Shown: one piece after another, positions 1 to 5,942 of the stretch | Position numbering within the stretch: position 1 is the stretch's first letter | How the letters are laid out: each line of letters begins with the position of its first letter | From: an uncultured Selenomonadaceae bacterium | GTDB lineage: Bacteria > Bacillota > Negativicutes > Selenomonadales > Selenomonadaceae | Assembly (NCBI GenBank): GCA_905236785.1 | Contig: CAJOQC010000093.1 | Coordinates: 1-5,964, forward strand | Length of the DNA stretch: 5,964 nucleotides | Direction: 5' to 3' | Translations under genes and position numbers: made by a program | Notes under the pieces: generated by a model | Seen by the model: the letters and a program-made list of their open reading frames with translations, nothing else | The model's database searches: none | What the model was told of the DNA's origin: nothing

Positions 1-103
1 AGTCGACGGGAGTAGGTATAAAAGCGAGTTTTTAGAGATTACCTTAAACAATTTAACAACAGTTTTTATTTGGCAATAGCAAAGTATATTTGCGTGTAAG
101 GCG
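1..103. other. leader or end of an unseen upstream gene
   Basis: This 103-nt stretch before the first gene holds no complete gene. Two + frames are open from the window edge: one runs to a TAG at 33-35 and one to a TAG at 77-79, so the C-terminus of an upstream gene may lie here, but neither tail is recognisable. A TATATT at 85-90 resembles a -10 box, but the hexamer 17 nt upstream (GTTTTT, 62-67) is a poor -35, and TTGGCA at 70-75 is too close. I cannot assign a promoter, and no terminator hairpin stands out. Confidence 0.35.
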
Positions 104-1777
104 GTGTTTTACATAAAAAACGAAAACTCCGAACAAGAAAATAAATTAAGCCGCGGCGAATCTTTCTTAAAAGGCACTCTTGTCCTTACGGTGGCAAGTT
201 TTGTGGTAAAAGTCATAGGCTCGTTAAACTGGATATTCGTGTCGCGAATTTTGGGCGGCGAGGGCATAGGGCTTTATCAAATGGCCTTTCCCATTTATTT
301 TTTTGCCATGACGGTGTCCCAAGCGGGAGTTCCCGTGGCCATATCCATAATCACGGCGCAAAAAGTAGCTCTTAAAGATATTTTGGGGGCGAAAAGAGTT
401 TTTCGCATTTCCATGGGGCTTATGCTCGTCACGGGGCTTATTTTTTCCGTTCTCACCTACTTGGCCGCCGATTGGCTCATCGAGTGGCAGTTCATTCGCG
501 ACGAGCGGGCGCGGTTGGCGGTTACGGTGCTTGCGCCCACTGTGTTTTTCGTGACGCTTTTGGCAAGCTCCCGGGGCTATTTGCAGGGCTGGCAACGCAT
601 GACCCCCACGGCGTTGTCGCAAATCGTGGAGCAAATAGTGCGGGTCATAACCATGATACTGCTGGCAAGTTTGCTTCTGCCGCAGGGGCTTTCCATGGCG
701 GCGGCGGGGGCAAGCTCCGGCGCGTTGTTCGGCGCGGTGGGCGGTTTGTTGGTGCTTATTTATTTCCACATAAAACTAAACCGCGACATTGAAAAAGATT
801 ACGGCAAGGATTTGCAAAACGCCGCGCCCACCGAAACCACCGAATCCGGCTTGCAGATTGTAAAAAAAATCTTTGCCTTGTCTTTGCCGGTGTCGGCGGC
901 AAGCATCATGCTCCCGGTGGTGTCGAACCTCGATCTTATGATTGTGCCGCAACGGCTTGAAGTGGCGGGGTTTTCCGTCAATCAAGCCACGGAACTTTTC
1001 GGTTATCTTACGGGCATGGCTGTGCCGCTTGTAAACTTGGCCACGATTCTTACTGCGTCCATGGCCGTCAGCATTGTTCCGTCCATATCCGAAGCCTTGG
1101 CGCTGAAGGATATGAAACGGATTTACAACCAAACGGCGGCATCGGTGCGGATTTCAAATCTTGTCTGTTTCCCCGCCTTTGTGGTGGTGTTCGTTTTGGC
1201 CGAGCCGATTGCAAGCCTCATTTATAACGCGCCCCGCGCCGGAGATGCGGTTATGATTTCGGCGGTGTCCATTGTGCTTTTGGGGCTTCACCAAGTATCA
1301 ACCGCCGTTTTGCAGGGCTTGGGTCACACGAAAATCCCCATGGTGAACATGATTTTGGCGGCGGCGGCAAAAGTCGTCCTCAACTGGACACTGGTGGCAA
1401 TTCCCTCCTTTGGCATCATGGGCGCGGCATGGGCGACCGCCGCCGACATGGGCGTTGCCGCTTTTATAAATCTTTATTTCATTCACCGCTACATAGGCTA
1501 CGGCATAGAGATTAAACAGCTTGGCAAAACAATTCTTGCCGCCGCCCTTATGGCCGCCGTGGTGAAACTTTTCCATGATGCTACCTTTGCCGGGTGGGGA
1601 ATTGAAGTTGTTTCCACCTTCGGCGCGATTATCGTAGGTTGCGCCGTGTACCTCATCGCGCTTATTTTGGCGGGCGGCATACTAAAGAGCGATCTTACAC
1701 GTATCCCCATGATCGGGAATTTCGCGGTGAAATTATTGACCCGTTTGGGCGTGTTCAAAAAGGAGGAGGCGGTTTAA
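104..1777 (+). CDS. SpoVB/MurJ-like lipid flippase (MOP superfamily membrane protein)
   Basis: This is a 557-residue polytopic inner-membrane protein of the polysaccharide biosynthesis / MOP exporter family (SpoVB, MurJ, Wzx). Members flip undecaprenyl-linked precursors across the membrane for peptidoglycan, spore cortex or surface polysaccharide. A short polar N-terminus (about 1-20) leads into FLKGTL and the first membrane segment (about 25-46). The family signature GGEGIGLYQM follows at 51-60, then AGVPVAIS and many hydrophobic segments, consistent with about 14 helices. A polar loop sits near residues 225-250. SpoVB and MurJ are usually about 510-550 residues, so the length is normal. The GTG at 104 is the only standard start in frame between the TAG at 77-79 and the first membrane segment. 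Its AAGG (98-101) is only 2 nt away, so initiation looks weak. It resembles SpoVB more than MurJ, but the substrate cannot be read from sequence, and a role outside sporulation is possible. The stop lies 2 nt before the next gene. Confidence 0.87.
   Translation: MFYIKNENSEQENKLSRGESFLKGTLVLTVASFVVKVIGSLNWIFVSRILGGEGIGLYQMAFPIYFFAMTVSQAGVPVAISIITAQKVALKDILGAKRVFRISMGLMLVTGLIFSVLTYLAADWLIEWQFIRDERARLAVTVLAPTVFFVTLLASSRGYLQGWQRMTPTALSQIVEQIVRVITMILLASLLLPQGLSMAAAGASSGALFGAVGGLLVLIYFHIKLNRDIEKDYGKDLQNAAPTETTESGLQIVKKIFALSLPVSAASIMLPVVSNLDLMIVPQRLEVAGFSVNQATELFGYLTGMAVPLVNLATILTASMAVSIVPSISEALALKDMKRIYNQTAASVRISNLVCFPAFVVVFVLAEPIASLIYNAPRAGDAVMISAVSIVLLGLHQVSTAVLQGLGHTKIPMVNMILAAAAKVVLNWTLVAIPSFGIMGAAWATAADMGVAAFINLYFIHRYIGYGIEIKQLGKTILAAALMAAVVKLFHDATFAGWGIEVVSTFGAIIVGCAVYLIALILAGGILKSDLTRIPMIGNFAVKLLTRLGVFKKEEAV
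1761..1769 (+). promoter_or_regulatory. strong ribosome binding site for the lipid kinase gene
   Basis: The run AGGAGGAGG lies inside the last codons of the flippase gene, where it encodes part of the KEEAV tail. It leaves 10 nt before the ATG at 1780. It is the best Shine-Dalgarno in the window. It fixes the kinase start at 1780 rather than at the in-frame starts further upstream inside the flippase gene. Confidence 0.85.
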
Positions 1778-1779
1778 GC

Positions 1780-2655
1780 ATGAAACGGCTTTTATTGGCG
1801 TATAACCCCGTTTCCGGCAAGGCCGCCTTCAAAAAGAAACTTGATTATGTCATAGAAAGTTTCCAAAAGCGGGGCGTTATGCTCCAAATTTATCGCACGG
1901 AGAAAGACAAGGGGCATTTTTTGGATTTTGTTCGCGAGTCCGCCGCCGAAGGCATTATCGCGGCGGGGGGCGACGGCACTTTACATGGCGTTGTCAATCT
2001 GTTGCTGAAGGCCAAAATAAATTTGCCCGTGGGCATAATCGGCAGTGGCACTTCAAATGATTTTGCCTCCTACCTTGGGATTAACAAGAACCTTGAAGAA
2101 TATTTCGACAACATTGTGGCGGGCAAAACCCGTCCCGTTGACGTGGGCAGGGTTTTTGACGAATATTTTATCAACGTGGCCAGCGCGGGAATGATGACCG
2201 CCATAGCCCATGACGTTGATTTTCGCGTCAAAAACACTTTGGGAAGATTTGCCTATTATTTGAACGGCCTAAAGGAAATCCCCAAGTTAAAATCAATGCC
2301 GCTTACGGTTGTTGCCGACGGGAAAAAACATGAGCTTGACGCATTTTTGTTCGTGATATTAAACAGCGGCGTGGTGGGGAGCATGAAAAACGTCGCCGCA
2401 AAAGCCAAAATCGACGATGGCAAACTTGATTTTTTGGCGATGAAAAAAACCACCGCCGCCGAGCTTATGAAAACCACGGCGGATTTAATCGCGGGTAAAC
2501 CGGTGGACGATGCGCCAAACATTCTGCATATAGCCGCCGAAAAATTTACCGTTGCCGCCCCCGGCAACATCGTCAGCGACCTTGACGGAGAAAAAGGGCC
2601 GATTTTGCCCATTGAGGCTGTGGCGGTGCGTCGCGCTCTTGATGTTTATTGTTAG
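1780..2655 (+). CDS. diacylglycerol kinase-family lipid kinase (DagK/YegS type)
   Basis: This 291-residue protein belongs to the soluble bacterial lipid kinase family (DAGK catalytic domain, COG1597: DgkB, YegS, BmrU). DgkB phosphorylates diacylglycerol to phosphatidic acid at the inner face of the membrane, recycling the diacylglycerol left by lipoteichoic acid synthesis. Visible signatures are the opening YNPVSGKA (8-15), the nucleotide-binding GGDGT (63-67), GSGTSNDFA (88-96), VDVGRV followed by FINVASAGM, and the acidic DGE near the C-terminus (269-271), which in this family lies in the catalytic region. Length fits the usual 290-320. The ATG start follows AGGAGGAGG, and the protein then begins directly at the family's N-terminal strand. 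An upstream in-frame extension would only re-read flippase sequence. The gene is 2 nt after the flippase stop and probably translationally coupled. Family assignment is firm. The lipid substrate is inferred, since YegS-type members can prefer other lipids. Confidence 0.9.
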   Translation: MKRLLLAYNPVSGKAAFKKKLDYVIESFQKRGVMLQIYRTEKDKGHFLDFVRESAAEGIIAAGGDGTLHGVVNLLLKAKINLPVGIIGSGTSNDFASYLGINKNLEEYFDNIVAGKTRPVDVGRVFDEYFINVASAGMMTAIAHDVDFRVKNTLGRFAYYLNGLKEIPKLKSMPLTVVADGKKHELDAFLFVILNSGVVGSMKNVAAKAKIDDGKLDFLAMKKTTAAELMKTTADLIAGKPVDDAPNILHIAAEKFTVAAPGNIVSDLDGEKGPILPIEAVAVRRALDVYC

Positions 2656-2659
2656 GTGA
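2654..2659 (+). promoter_or_regulatory. ribosome binding site that decides the phosphoesterase start
   Basis: AGGTGA overlaps the TAG stop of the kinase gene and lies 8 nt before the ATG at 2668. It contains the GTG at 2656 that would otherwise extend the phosphoesterase by four residues. That GTG is therefore more likely part of the Shine-Dalgarno than a start codon. Confidence 0.75.
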
Positions 2660-2667
2660 AAGAAAAT

Positions 2668-3957
2668 ATGAACAGACGACATTTCCTAAAATTTCTGCTG
2701 GGCGGCATGGCTTTTTGGGCGGGCGGGTGCTTTTTTCCTGCGGCAAAGGATGAGGCGAAAAAAGACTTGATGCCAATGACCGTTGGCGACCTAAAATTAA
2801 AAAATCTGCGGCAGATAATAACCGACAACCCCGCTGTTTCCCGTATGTTCATGTGGCAAAGCAACGACAAGATACCCTCCGCGACCCTTGAGTACCGACC
2901 AAAGGGCGCAGATGGCGAAACAAAAAAAATCGCCGCTCTTGACGAAAGTTTTGAGGACGACGGCGAAAAAGTTTTTCAATATTCGGCGCGTATCGAATAT
3001 TTAACCCCCGGAGGCGAATACGAATACCGCATAGCGGCAGGAGAAAACGCGAGTGCATGGCAAGAGTTTCGCGCAGCCAACACAACAGGCGGATTTAAGG
3101 CGATAATATTTCCCGATTCCCAATCAAGCGACTACAACGTGTGGGAAAATGTGGCGCAAAACGCCATAAAAGCCAACCCCGACGCAGATTTTTTCGTCGG
3201 CATGGGGGACTTGGTGGATAACGGCGAGGACAGCACCCAATGGCAAGCATGGTTTGCCGCCCTGTTGGGGCTAATCGACAAAATCCCTTTTGCCCCGGTC
3301 ATGGGCAATCATGAAACTTACGACCGAAAGTGGCAGGTTCGTTTGCCCAACGCTTACCTGAAATATTTTGCGCCCCCCGCCAACAACAGCGAAAAGTTCC
3401 CCCGGTATTATTACTCTTTCACCGTCGGTGACGTTCATTTTGCCGTAATCAACACCCAATGGGAGGAAACGGACGAATTTGCCGACGGCTTGGTGGGGGA
3501 ACAAATAAGTTGGCTCAAAAATGACGTGAAGAAAAACGGGAAAAAATGGAATGTGGCTCTCTTGCATAAGGATGTTTTGCAGTACCGCATAAGCGGCCGC
3601 CCGGAACGCAAGGAAGGTTTTTCCGATGTGGGCGCGATATTTATGCCGCTTTTTGAGGAGCTTCGTTTCGATGTTGTTTTTACGGCGCATCTTCACACCT
3701 ATCGCGACCGGGGGCGCATCAAAAATTTTGCCCGGGACGATACAGGCCCCTTATACATTTTGACCGGCATTGCCGGGGACGTTCGCTATCCTAACCTTTG
3801 GACAGACCACGCCCTTGACGAATTTGTTGCGCCGCAACCCGAAACGGATAATTACATTGTCTTTTCCGCCGATAACGACAAACTCACCGTTGCCGCCTAT
3901 TTGCCCGACGGCACAGAGATTGAAAAGCGAGAAATAACGAAGGGAGACAAAACATGA
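2668..3957 (+). CDS. exported calcineurin-like metallophosphoesterase with Tat-type signal and possible lipobox
   Basis: This 429-residue predicted phosphoesterase should act outside the cytoplasmic membrane. The N-terminus NRRHFLKF matches the twin-arginine consensus (R3, R4, F6, L7, K8). A hydrophobic stretch ending in AGGC with Cys21 follows, so it may be a Tat-exported lipoprotein; Ala at -3 is less typical than Leu. Residues about 45-137 look like the beta-sandwich N-domain found before purple acid phosphatase-like catalytic domains. The catalytic domain (about 143-360) has all five metal-binding blocks in order: PDSQ (D150, Q152 in place of the common His), GDLVD (D181, D184), GNHE (N214, H215), H300 in LLHKD, and AHLH (H341, H343). 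It should therefore be an active dinuclear-metal enzyme. The substrate is unknown; phosphomonoesters, nucleotides or phospholipid headgroups are all possible. It starts 12 nt after the kinase gene and overlaps pyrF by 4 nt (ATGA). Confidence 0.87.
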   Translation: MNRRHFLKFLLGGMAFWAGGCFFPAAKDEAKKDLMPMTVGDLKLKNLRQIITDNPAVSRMFMWQSNDKIPSATLEYRPKGADGETKKIAALDESFEDDGEKVFQYSARIEYLTPGGEYEYRIAAGENASAWQEFRAANTTGGFKAIIFPDSQSSDYNVWENVAQNAIKANPDADFFVGMGDLVDNGEDSTQWQAWFAALLGLIDKIPFAPVMGNHETYDRKWQVRLPNAYLKYFAPPANNSEKFPRYYYSFTVGDVHFAVINTQWEETDEFADGLVGEQISWLKNDVKKNGKKWNVALLHKDVLQYRISGRPERKEGFSDVGAIFMPLFEELRFDVVFTAHLHTYRDRGRIKNFARDDTGPLYILTGIAGDVRYPNLWTDHALDEFVAPQPETDNYIVFSADNDKLTVAAYLPDGTEIEKREITKGDKT

Positions 3958-4670
3958 GCGATAATCGACTGATAACCGCCCTTGACGTTCACGACTTCGA
4001 CGCTATGAAAAATTTGGTCGATAACTTGGGGGACAAGGTTAATTTTTACAAAGTGGGCATGGAACTTTTTTACAGCGTGGGCGAAAAATCCGTGAAATAC
4101 CTAAAAGAACGCAACAAAAAAGTTTTCCTCGACCTAAAAATCCATGACATACCGAACACCGCCGCCGGCGCGGTATGTTCCTTGGCGCGGTTGGGCGCGG
4201 ACATAATGAATGTCCATGCCGGCGGCGGCTTTGCCATGATGAAACGGGCGGCGGAGGCCTTAAAAGAGTTTTCCGCCGAAAACAATATCCCCACGCCCAA
4301 GTTAATCGCCGTCACCGTGCTTACATCCATTGACCAAAACGAATGGGAGAAAATGGGGCATGGCGGCAAAGTTGACGAACAGGTTTTGCGTTTTGCCGCG
4401 CTGGCAAAGGAGGCGGGCTTGCAAGGCGTGGTGGCTTCCCCGAAAGAGGCGGCATCAATCCGCGCCCAATGCGGCAAGGATTTTCTTATCATCACGCCGG
4501 GCATTCGCCCCGCCGATGGCGAAGTAGGGGATCAAAAGCGCATAGCAACCCCCGCCGCCGCCCTTAAAAACGGCGCATCTCATCTTGTTATCGGCCGCCC
4601 CATTACGGCGGCAAGCGACCCGCAAGCGGCAACGGAAAAAATATTGACGGAAATGAGGCAGGTACAATGA
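3954..4670 (+). CDS. pyrF: orotidine 5'-phosphate decarboxylase
   Basis: This 238-residue cytoplasmic enzyme converts OMP to UMP plus CO2, the final step of de novo pyrimidine synthesis. It is a single TIM barrel of the short bacterial class I type. The active-site array is complete: D11 and K33, then D60-x-K62-x-x-D65 in LDLKIHDIPNT, R185 in TPGIRP and R215 in VIGRPIT. These are the same residue numbers as in B. subtilis PyrF, which supports both the start and a Bacillota origin. The ATG overlaps the preceding stop as ATGA, with AAGGGAG at 3940-3946 as ribosome binding site, and the gene overlaps pyrE by another ATGA. Because the upstream genes run without a gap, there is no room for a PyrR-type attenuator immediately ahead of pyrF. 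Pyrimidine control, if any, must act further upstream or at another level. Confidence 0.97.
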   Translation: MSDNRLITALDVHDFDAMKNLVDNLGDKVNFYKVGMELFYSVGEKSVKYLKERNKKVFLDLKIHDIPNTAAGAVCSLARLGADIMNVHAGGGFAMMKRAAEALKEFSAENNIPTPKLIAVTVLTSIDQNEWEKMGHGGKVDEQVLRFAALAKEAGLQGVVASPKEAASIRAQCGKDFLIITPGIRPADGEVGDQKRIATPAAALKNGASHLVIGRPITAASDPQAATEKILTEMRQVQ

Positions 4671-5242
4671 CCGAACAGGAAGTAAAAGATATTTTGTTTG
4701 AAACAAAAGCCATAATGAACGGGCATTTTCTTTTGACCAGCGGGCTTCACAGCCCGCAGTATGTGGAAAAGTTTAATGTCCTGCAACACCCAAAGTACAC
4801 GCAAAAACTTTGCGAGGCCATGGCGGAAAAATTTGCCGATGCAAACATAGAAACCGTGGTAGGTCCTGTGACGGGGGGCATAATATTGGCGCATGAAACG
4901 GCCAAGGCTCTAAACGCCCGCGCAATTTTCACCGAACGGGAAAACGGCGTTATGACTTTCCGCAGGGGCTTTACCCTTCATGAAGGCGAACGGGTGCTGA
5001 TAGTTGAGGATATTGTTACCACCGGCGGTTCTATAAAAGAAGTTATCGACGTGGTGAAAAAATTCGGCGGCGTTCCCGTGGCCGTCAGTATGTTGGTGGA
5101 CAGAAGCGGCGGCAAGGCGGATTTTGGCGATGTACCCGCCACAGCTCTTTTGCATATTGATGTTGAAACCTATAAACCCGAAGATTGCCCCCTTTGCAAA
5201 GAAAACGTCCCCATGACCAAACGCGGGCGCACGGGGAAATAA
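4667..5242 (+). CDS. pyrE: orotate phosphoribosyltransferase
   Basis: This 191-residue cytoplasmic type I phosphoribosyltransferase makes OMP from orotate and PRPP, the step just before PyrF. The PRPP-binding motif VLIVEDIVTTGGS spans 110-122, with the acidic pair E114-D115. GHFLLTSGLHSPQY (19-32) matches the orotate-site N-terminus, and GPVTGG (66-71) forms the pyrophosphate loop region. The catalytic loop is the compact FTERENGVMTFRRGF form, not the longer E. coli type. The C-terminus carries CPLC (C174, C177), typical of the clade that I recall as the Thermus-type PyrE model; the cysteines may bind metal or may be purely structural. Length is normal for that clade. Translation is probably coupled to pyrF (ATGA overlap, GAGG at 4655-4658). 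It is the last gene of the + operon, facing rlmH across a 172-nt gap. Confidence 0.96.
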   Translation: MTEQEVKDILFETKAIMNGHFLLTSGLHSPQYVEKFNVLQHPKYTQKLCEAMAEKFADANIETVVGPVTGGIILAHETAKALNARAIFTERENGVMTFRRGFTLHEGERVLIVEDIVTTGGSIKEVIDVVKKFGGVPVAVSMLVDRSGGKADFGDVPATALLHIDVETYKPEDCPLCKENVPMTKRGRTGK

Positions 5243-5270
5243 AAGAAGCACGGCATAACTTCCGAGCCAT

Positions 5271-5317
5271 TGCCGGACCTTTTTCCGGCATACTGCATCA
5301 AATGCCGTTTGACGCAG
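5271..5317. other. tandem hairpins between convergent pyrE and rlmH
   Basis: Two stem-loops lie 2 nt apart. The first pairs TGCCGGA (5271-5277) with TCCGGCA (5284-5290) around a 6-nt loop. The second pairs CTGCATCAAA (5293-5302) with TTTGACGCAG (5308-5317) around a 5-nt loop with one mismatch. On the - strand that mismatch becomes a G-U pair, so the second stem is unbroken in RNA read from the rlmH side. The second loop (TGCCG) is also complementary to CGGCA at 5251-5255 and 5286-5290, allowing alternative pairing. Neither strand has a U-tract directly after the stems, so they are not standard intrinsic terminators, though a transcript-end role for both genes is plausible. A dispersed intergenic repeat is the other reading. 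Confidence 0.6.
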
Positions 5318-5328
5318 CTAACTACGAC

Positions 5329-5413
5329 TTCACGACATTTTCCTTGTCTGTCAAAAAAATCCCTCGACAATGACACGAACTCATGTATGCATTGCTTCCT
5401 AAATTCTCGTGAA
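5329..5413. repeat. widely spaced 7-nt inverted repeat after rlmH
   Basis: TTCACGA at 5329-5335 is the exact reverse complement of TCGTGAA at 5407-5413, which begins 2 nt beyond the rlmH stop codon. The arms are 71 nt apart. The shorter CACGA at 5374-5378 can also pair with the right arm, so the fold is uncertain. The enclosed DNA holds an A7 run (5353-5359) but no gene. Seven matching bases at this spacing may be chance. It is recorded because it fills the rest of the gap beside the tandem hairpins. Confidence 0.35.
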
Positions 5414-5414
5414 A

Positions 5415-5894
5415 TTACCAATGATATTTTTCGCCGCGACTAATCTTAAAGCTGCGGTAAATTTGTTCTAAGAGGAGTACTCTTATCATTTGATGGGTAA
5501 AGGTCATTTTTGAAAAACTCAAACAAAAATCGGCGGCCTTTCGCAAATTTTCACCGATGCCGAATGTGCCGCCGATAACAAAGACAATTTCGCTTTTCCC
5601 GTTAAGCGCGATGCTATCGATTTTGGCAGATAATTCTTCCGAAGTCAGCATCGCGCCTTTTACGTCCAAGACAAAAAGAAAGGCATCAGGGGACACTGCT
5701 TTTAAGAGTTTTTCCCCTTCGCGCAACAACGTTTGTTCCTTTTCGGCCTTAGAAGGAGTATTGCTCATTTTTTCGTTGACGATTTCTTTTATTTCGATTT
5801 TGGCGAAGGGGCGAAGGCGTTTCATATATTCGTCTATTGCATCCCGCAAATATTTTTCCTTTATGCCACCGACCGCTGTTATGGTTATTTTCAT
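5415..5894 (-). CDS. rlmH: 23S rRNA (pseudouridine1915-N3)-methyltransferase RlmH
   Basis: This 159-residue SPOUT-class methyltransferase uses S-adenosylmethionine to methylate N3 of pseudouridine 1915 in helix 69 of 23S rRNA, acting late on assembled 70S ribosomes. Length is exactly typical. The trefoil-knot SAM region reads FVIGGTFG (105-112), then LSFSKMTFTHQ (125-135) and LLEQIYRSFKISRGEKYH up to the C-terminus. The start MKITITAVG is the normal family N-terminus. AAGGA (5903-5907 on this strand) lies 8 nt upstream of the ATG. Small departures from the usual consensus are GTFGIGE where GSLGL or GAYG is common, and a terminal Trp where YHK or YHY is frequent; neither should inactivate it. 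It converges with pyrE and is not part of the + operon. A 32-nt inverted repeat sits directly upstream. Confidence 0.97.
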   Translation of the reverse strand: MKITITAVGGIKEKYLRDAIDEYMKRLRPFAKIEIKEIVNEKMSNTPSKAEKEQTLLREGEKLLKAVSPDAFLFVLDVKGAMLTSEELSAKIDSIALNGKSEIVFVIGGTFGIGENLRKAADFCLSFSKMTFTHQMIRVLLLEQIYRSFKISRGEKYHW

Positions 5895-5902
5895 GTTGCA
5901 TT

Positions 5903-5907
5903 TCCTT
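5903..5907 (-). promoter_or_regulatory. rlmH ribosome binding site
   Basis: AAGGA read on the - strand is 8 nt from the rlmH ATG. The inverted repeat that ends at 5911 lies only 3 nt further upstream. A folded leader could therefore affect ribosome access. Confidence 0.65.
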
Positions 5908-5910
5908 TTA

Positions 5911-5942
5911 TCACCGTTAAAAAGCGTACTTTTTTACGGTGA
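5911..5942. repeat. near-perfect 32-nt inverted repeat upstream of rlmH
   Basis: The arms are TCACCGT / ACGGTGA (5911-5917 with 5936-5942), one T-T mismatch (5918/5935), then AAAAAG / CTTTTT (5919-5924 with 5929-5934), around the 4-nt centre CGTA. That gives 13 paired positions out of 14. It lies 16 nt before the rlmH start codon and abuts its Shine-Dalgarno. It could be a protein-binding operator, a leader hairpin controlling rlmH, or a 3'-end hairpin of an upstream gene lying beyond the window. No U-tract follows it directly on either strand, which argues against a simple intrinsic terminator. Confidence 0.7.

Noticed and set aside
1..103. Promoter with TTGGCA (70-75) and TATATT (85-90)
   Set aside because: The hexamers are only 9 nt apart, too close for a sigma-70-type promoter, and no other pair fits well.
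690..720. GGC/GCG-rich run suggesting a triplet repeat
   Set aside because: It encodes an ordinary alanine/glycine-rich membrane segment, and similar GCC/GGC-rich patches occur throughout the window as codon preference.
472..792. Overlapping + frame inside the flippase gene
   Set aside because: It is a frame shadow in GC-rich codons; the flippase frame is continuous and matches its family over the whole length.
1639..1779. In-frame N-terminal extension of the lipid kinase starting inside the flippase gene
   Set aside because: It only overlaps flippase codons, gives a sequence unlike the family, and the strong AGGAGGAGG favours the ATG at 1780, where the conserved N-terminus begins.
2656..2667. 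GTG start adding four residues to the phosphoesterase
   Set aside because: The GTG is part of the AGGTGA ribosome binding site serving the ATG at 2668, and the Tat motif sits normally behind that ATG.
5271..5290. Standard rho-independent terminator after pyrE
   Set aside because: The GC-rich stem is convincing but no T-run follows it on the + strand, and on the - strand the nearest T-rich stretch is more than 20 nt past the stem. It is reported as a hairpin only.
5170..5421. 83-codon open frame on the - strand across the pyrE-rlmH gap
   Set aside because: It overlaps both the pyrE 3' end and the rlmH 3' end, has no recognisable domain, and its middle is better explained by the hairpin-rich non-coding element. 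If the element proves to be a repeat, such frames may be annotated elsewhere as hypothetical proteins.
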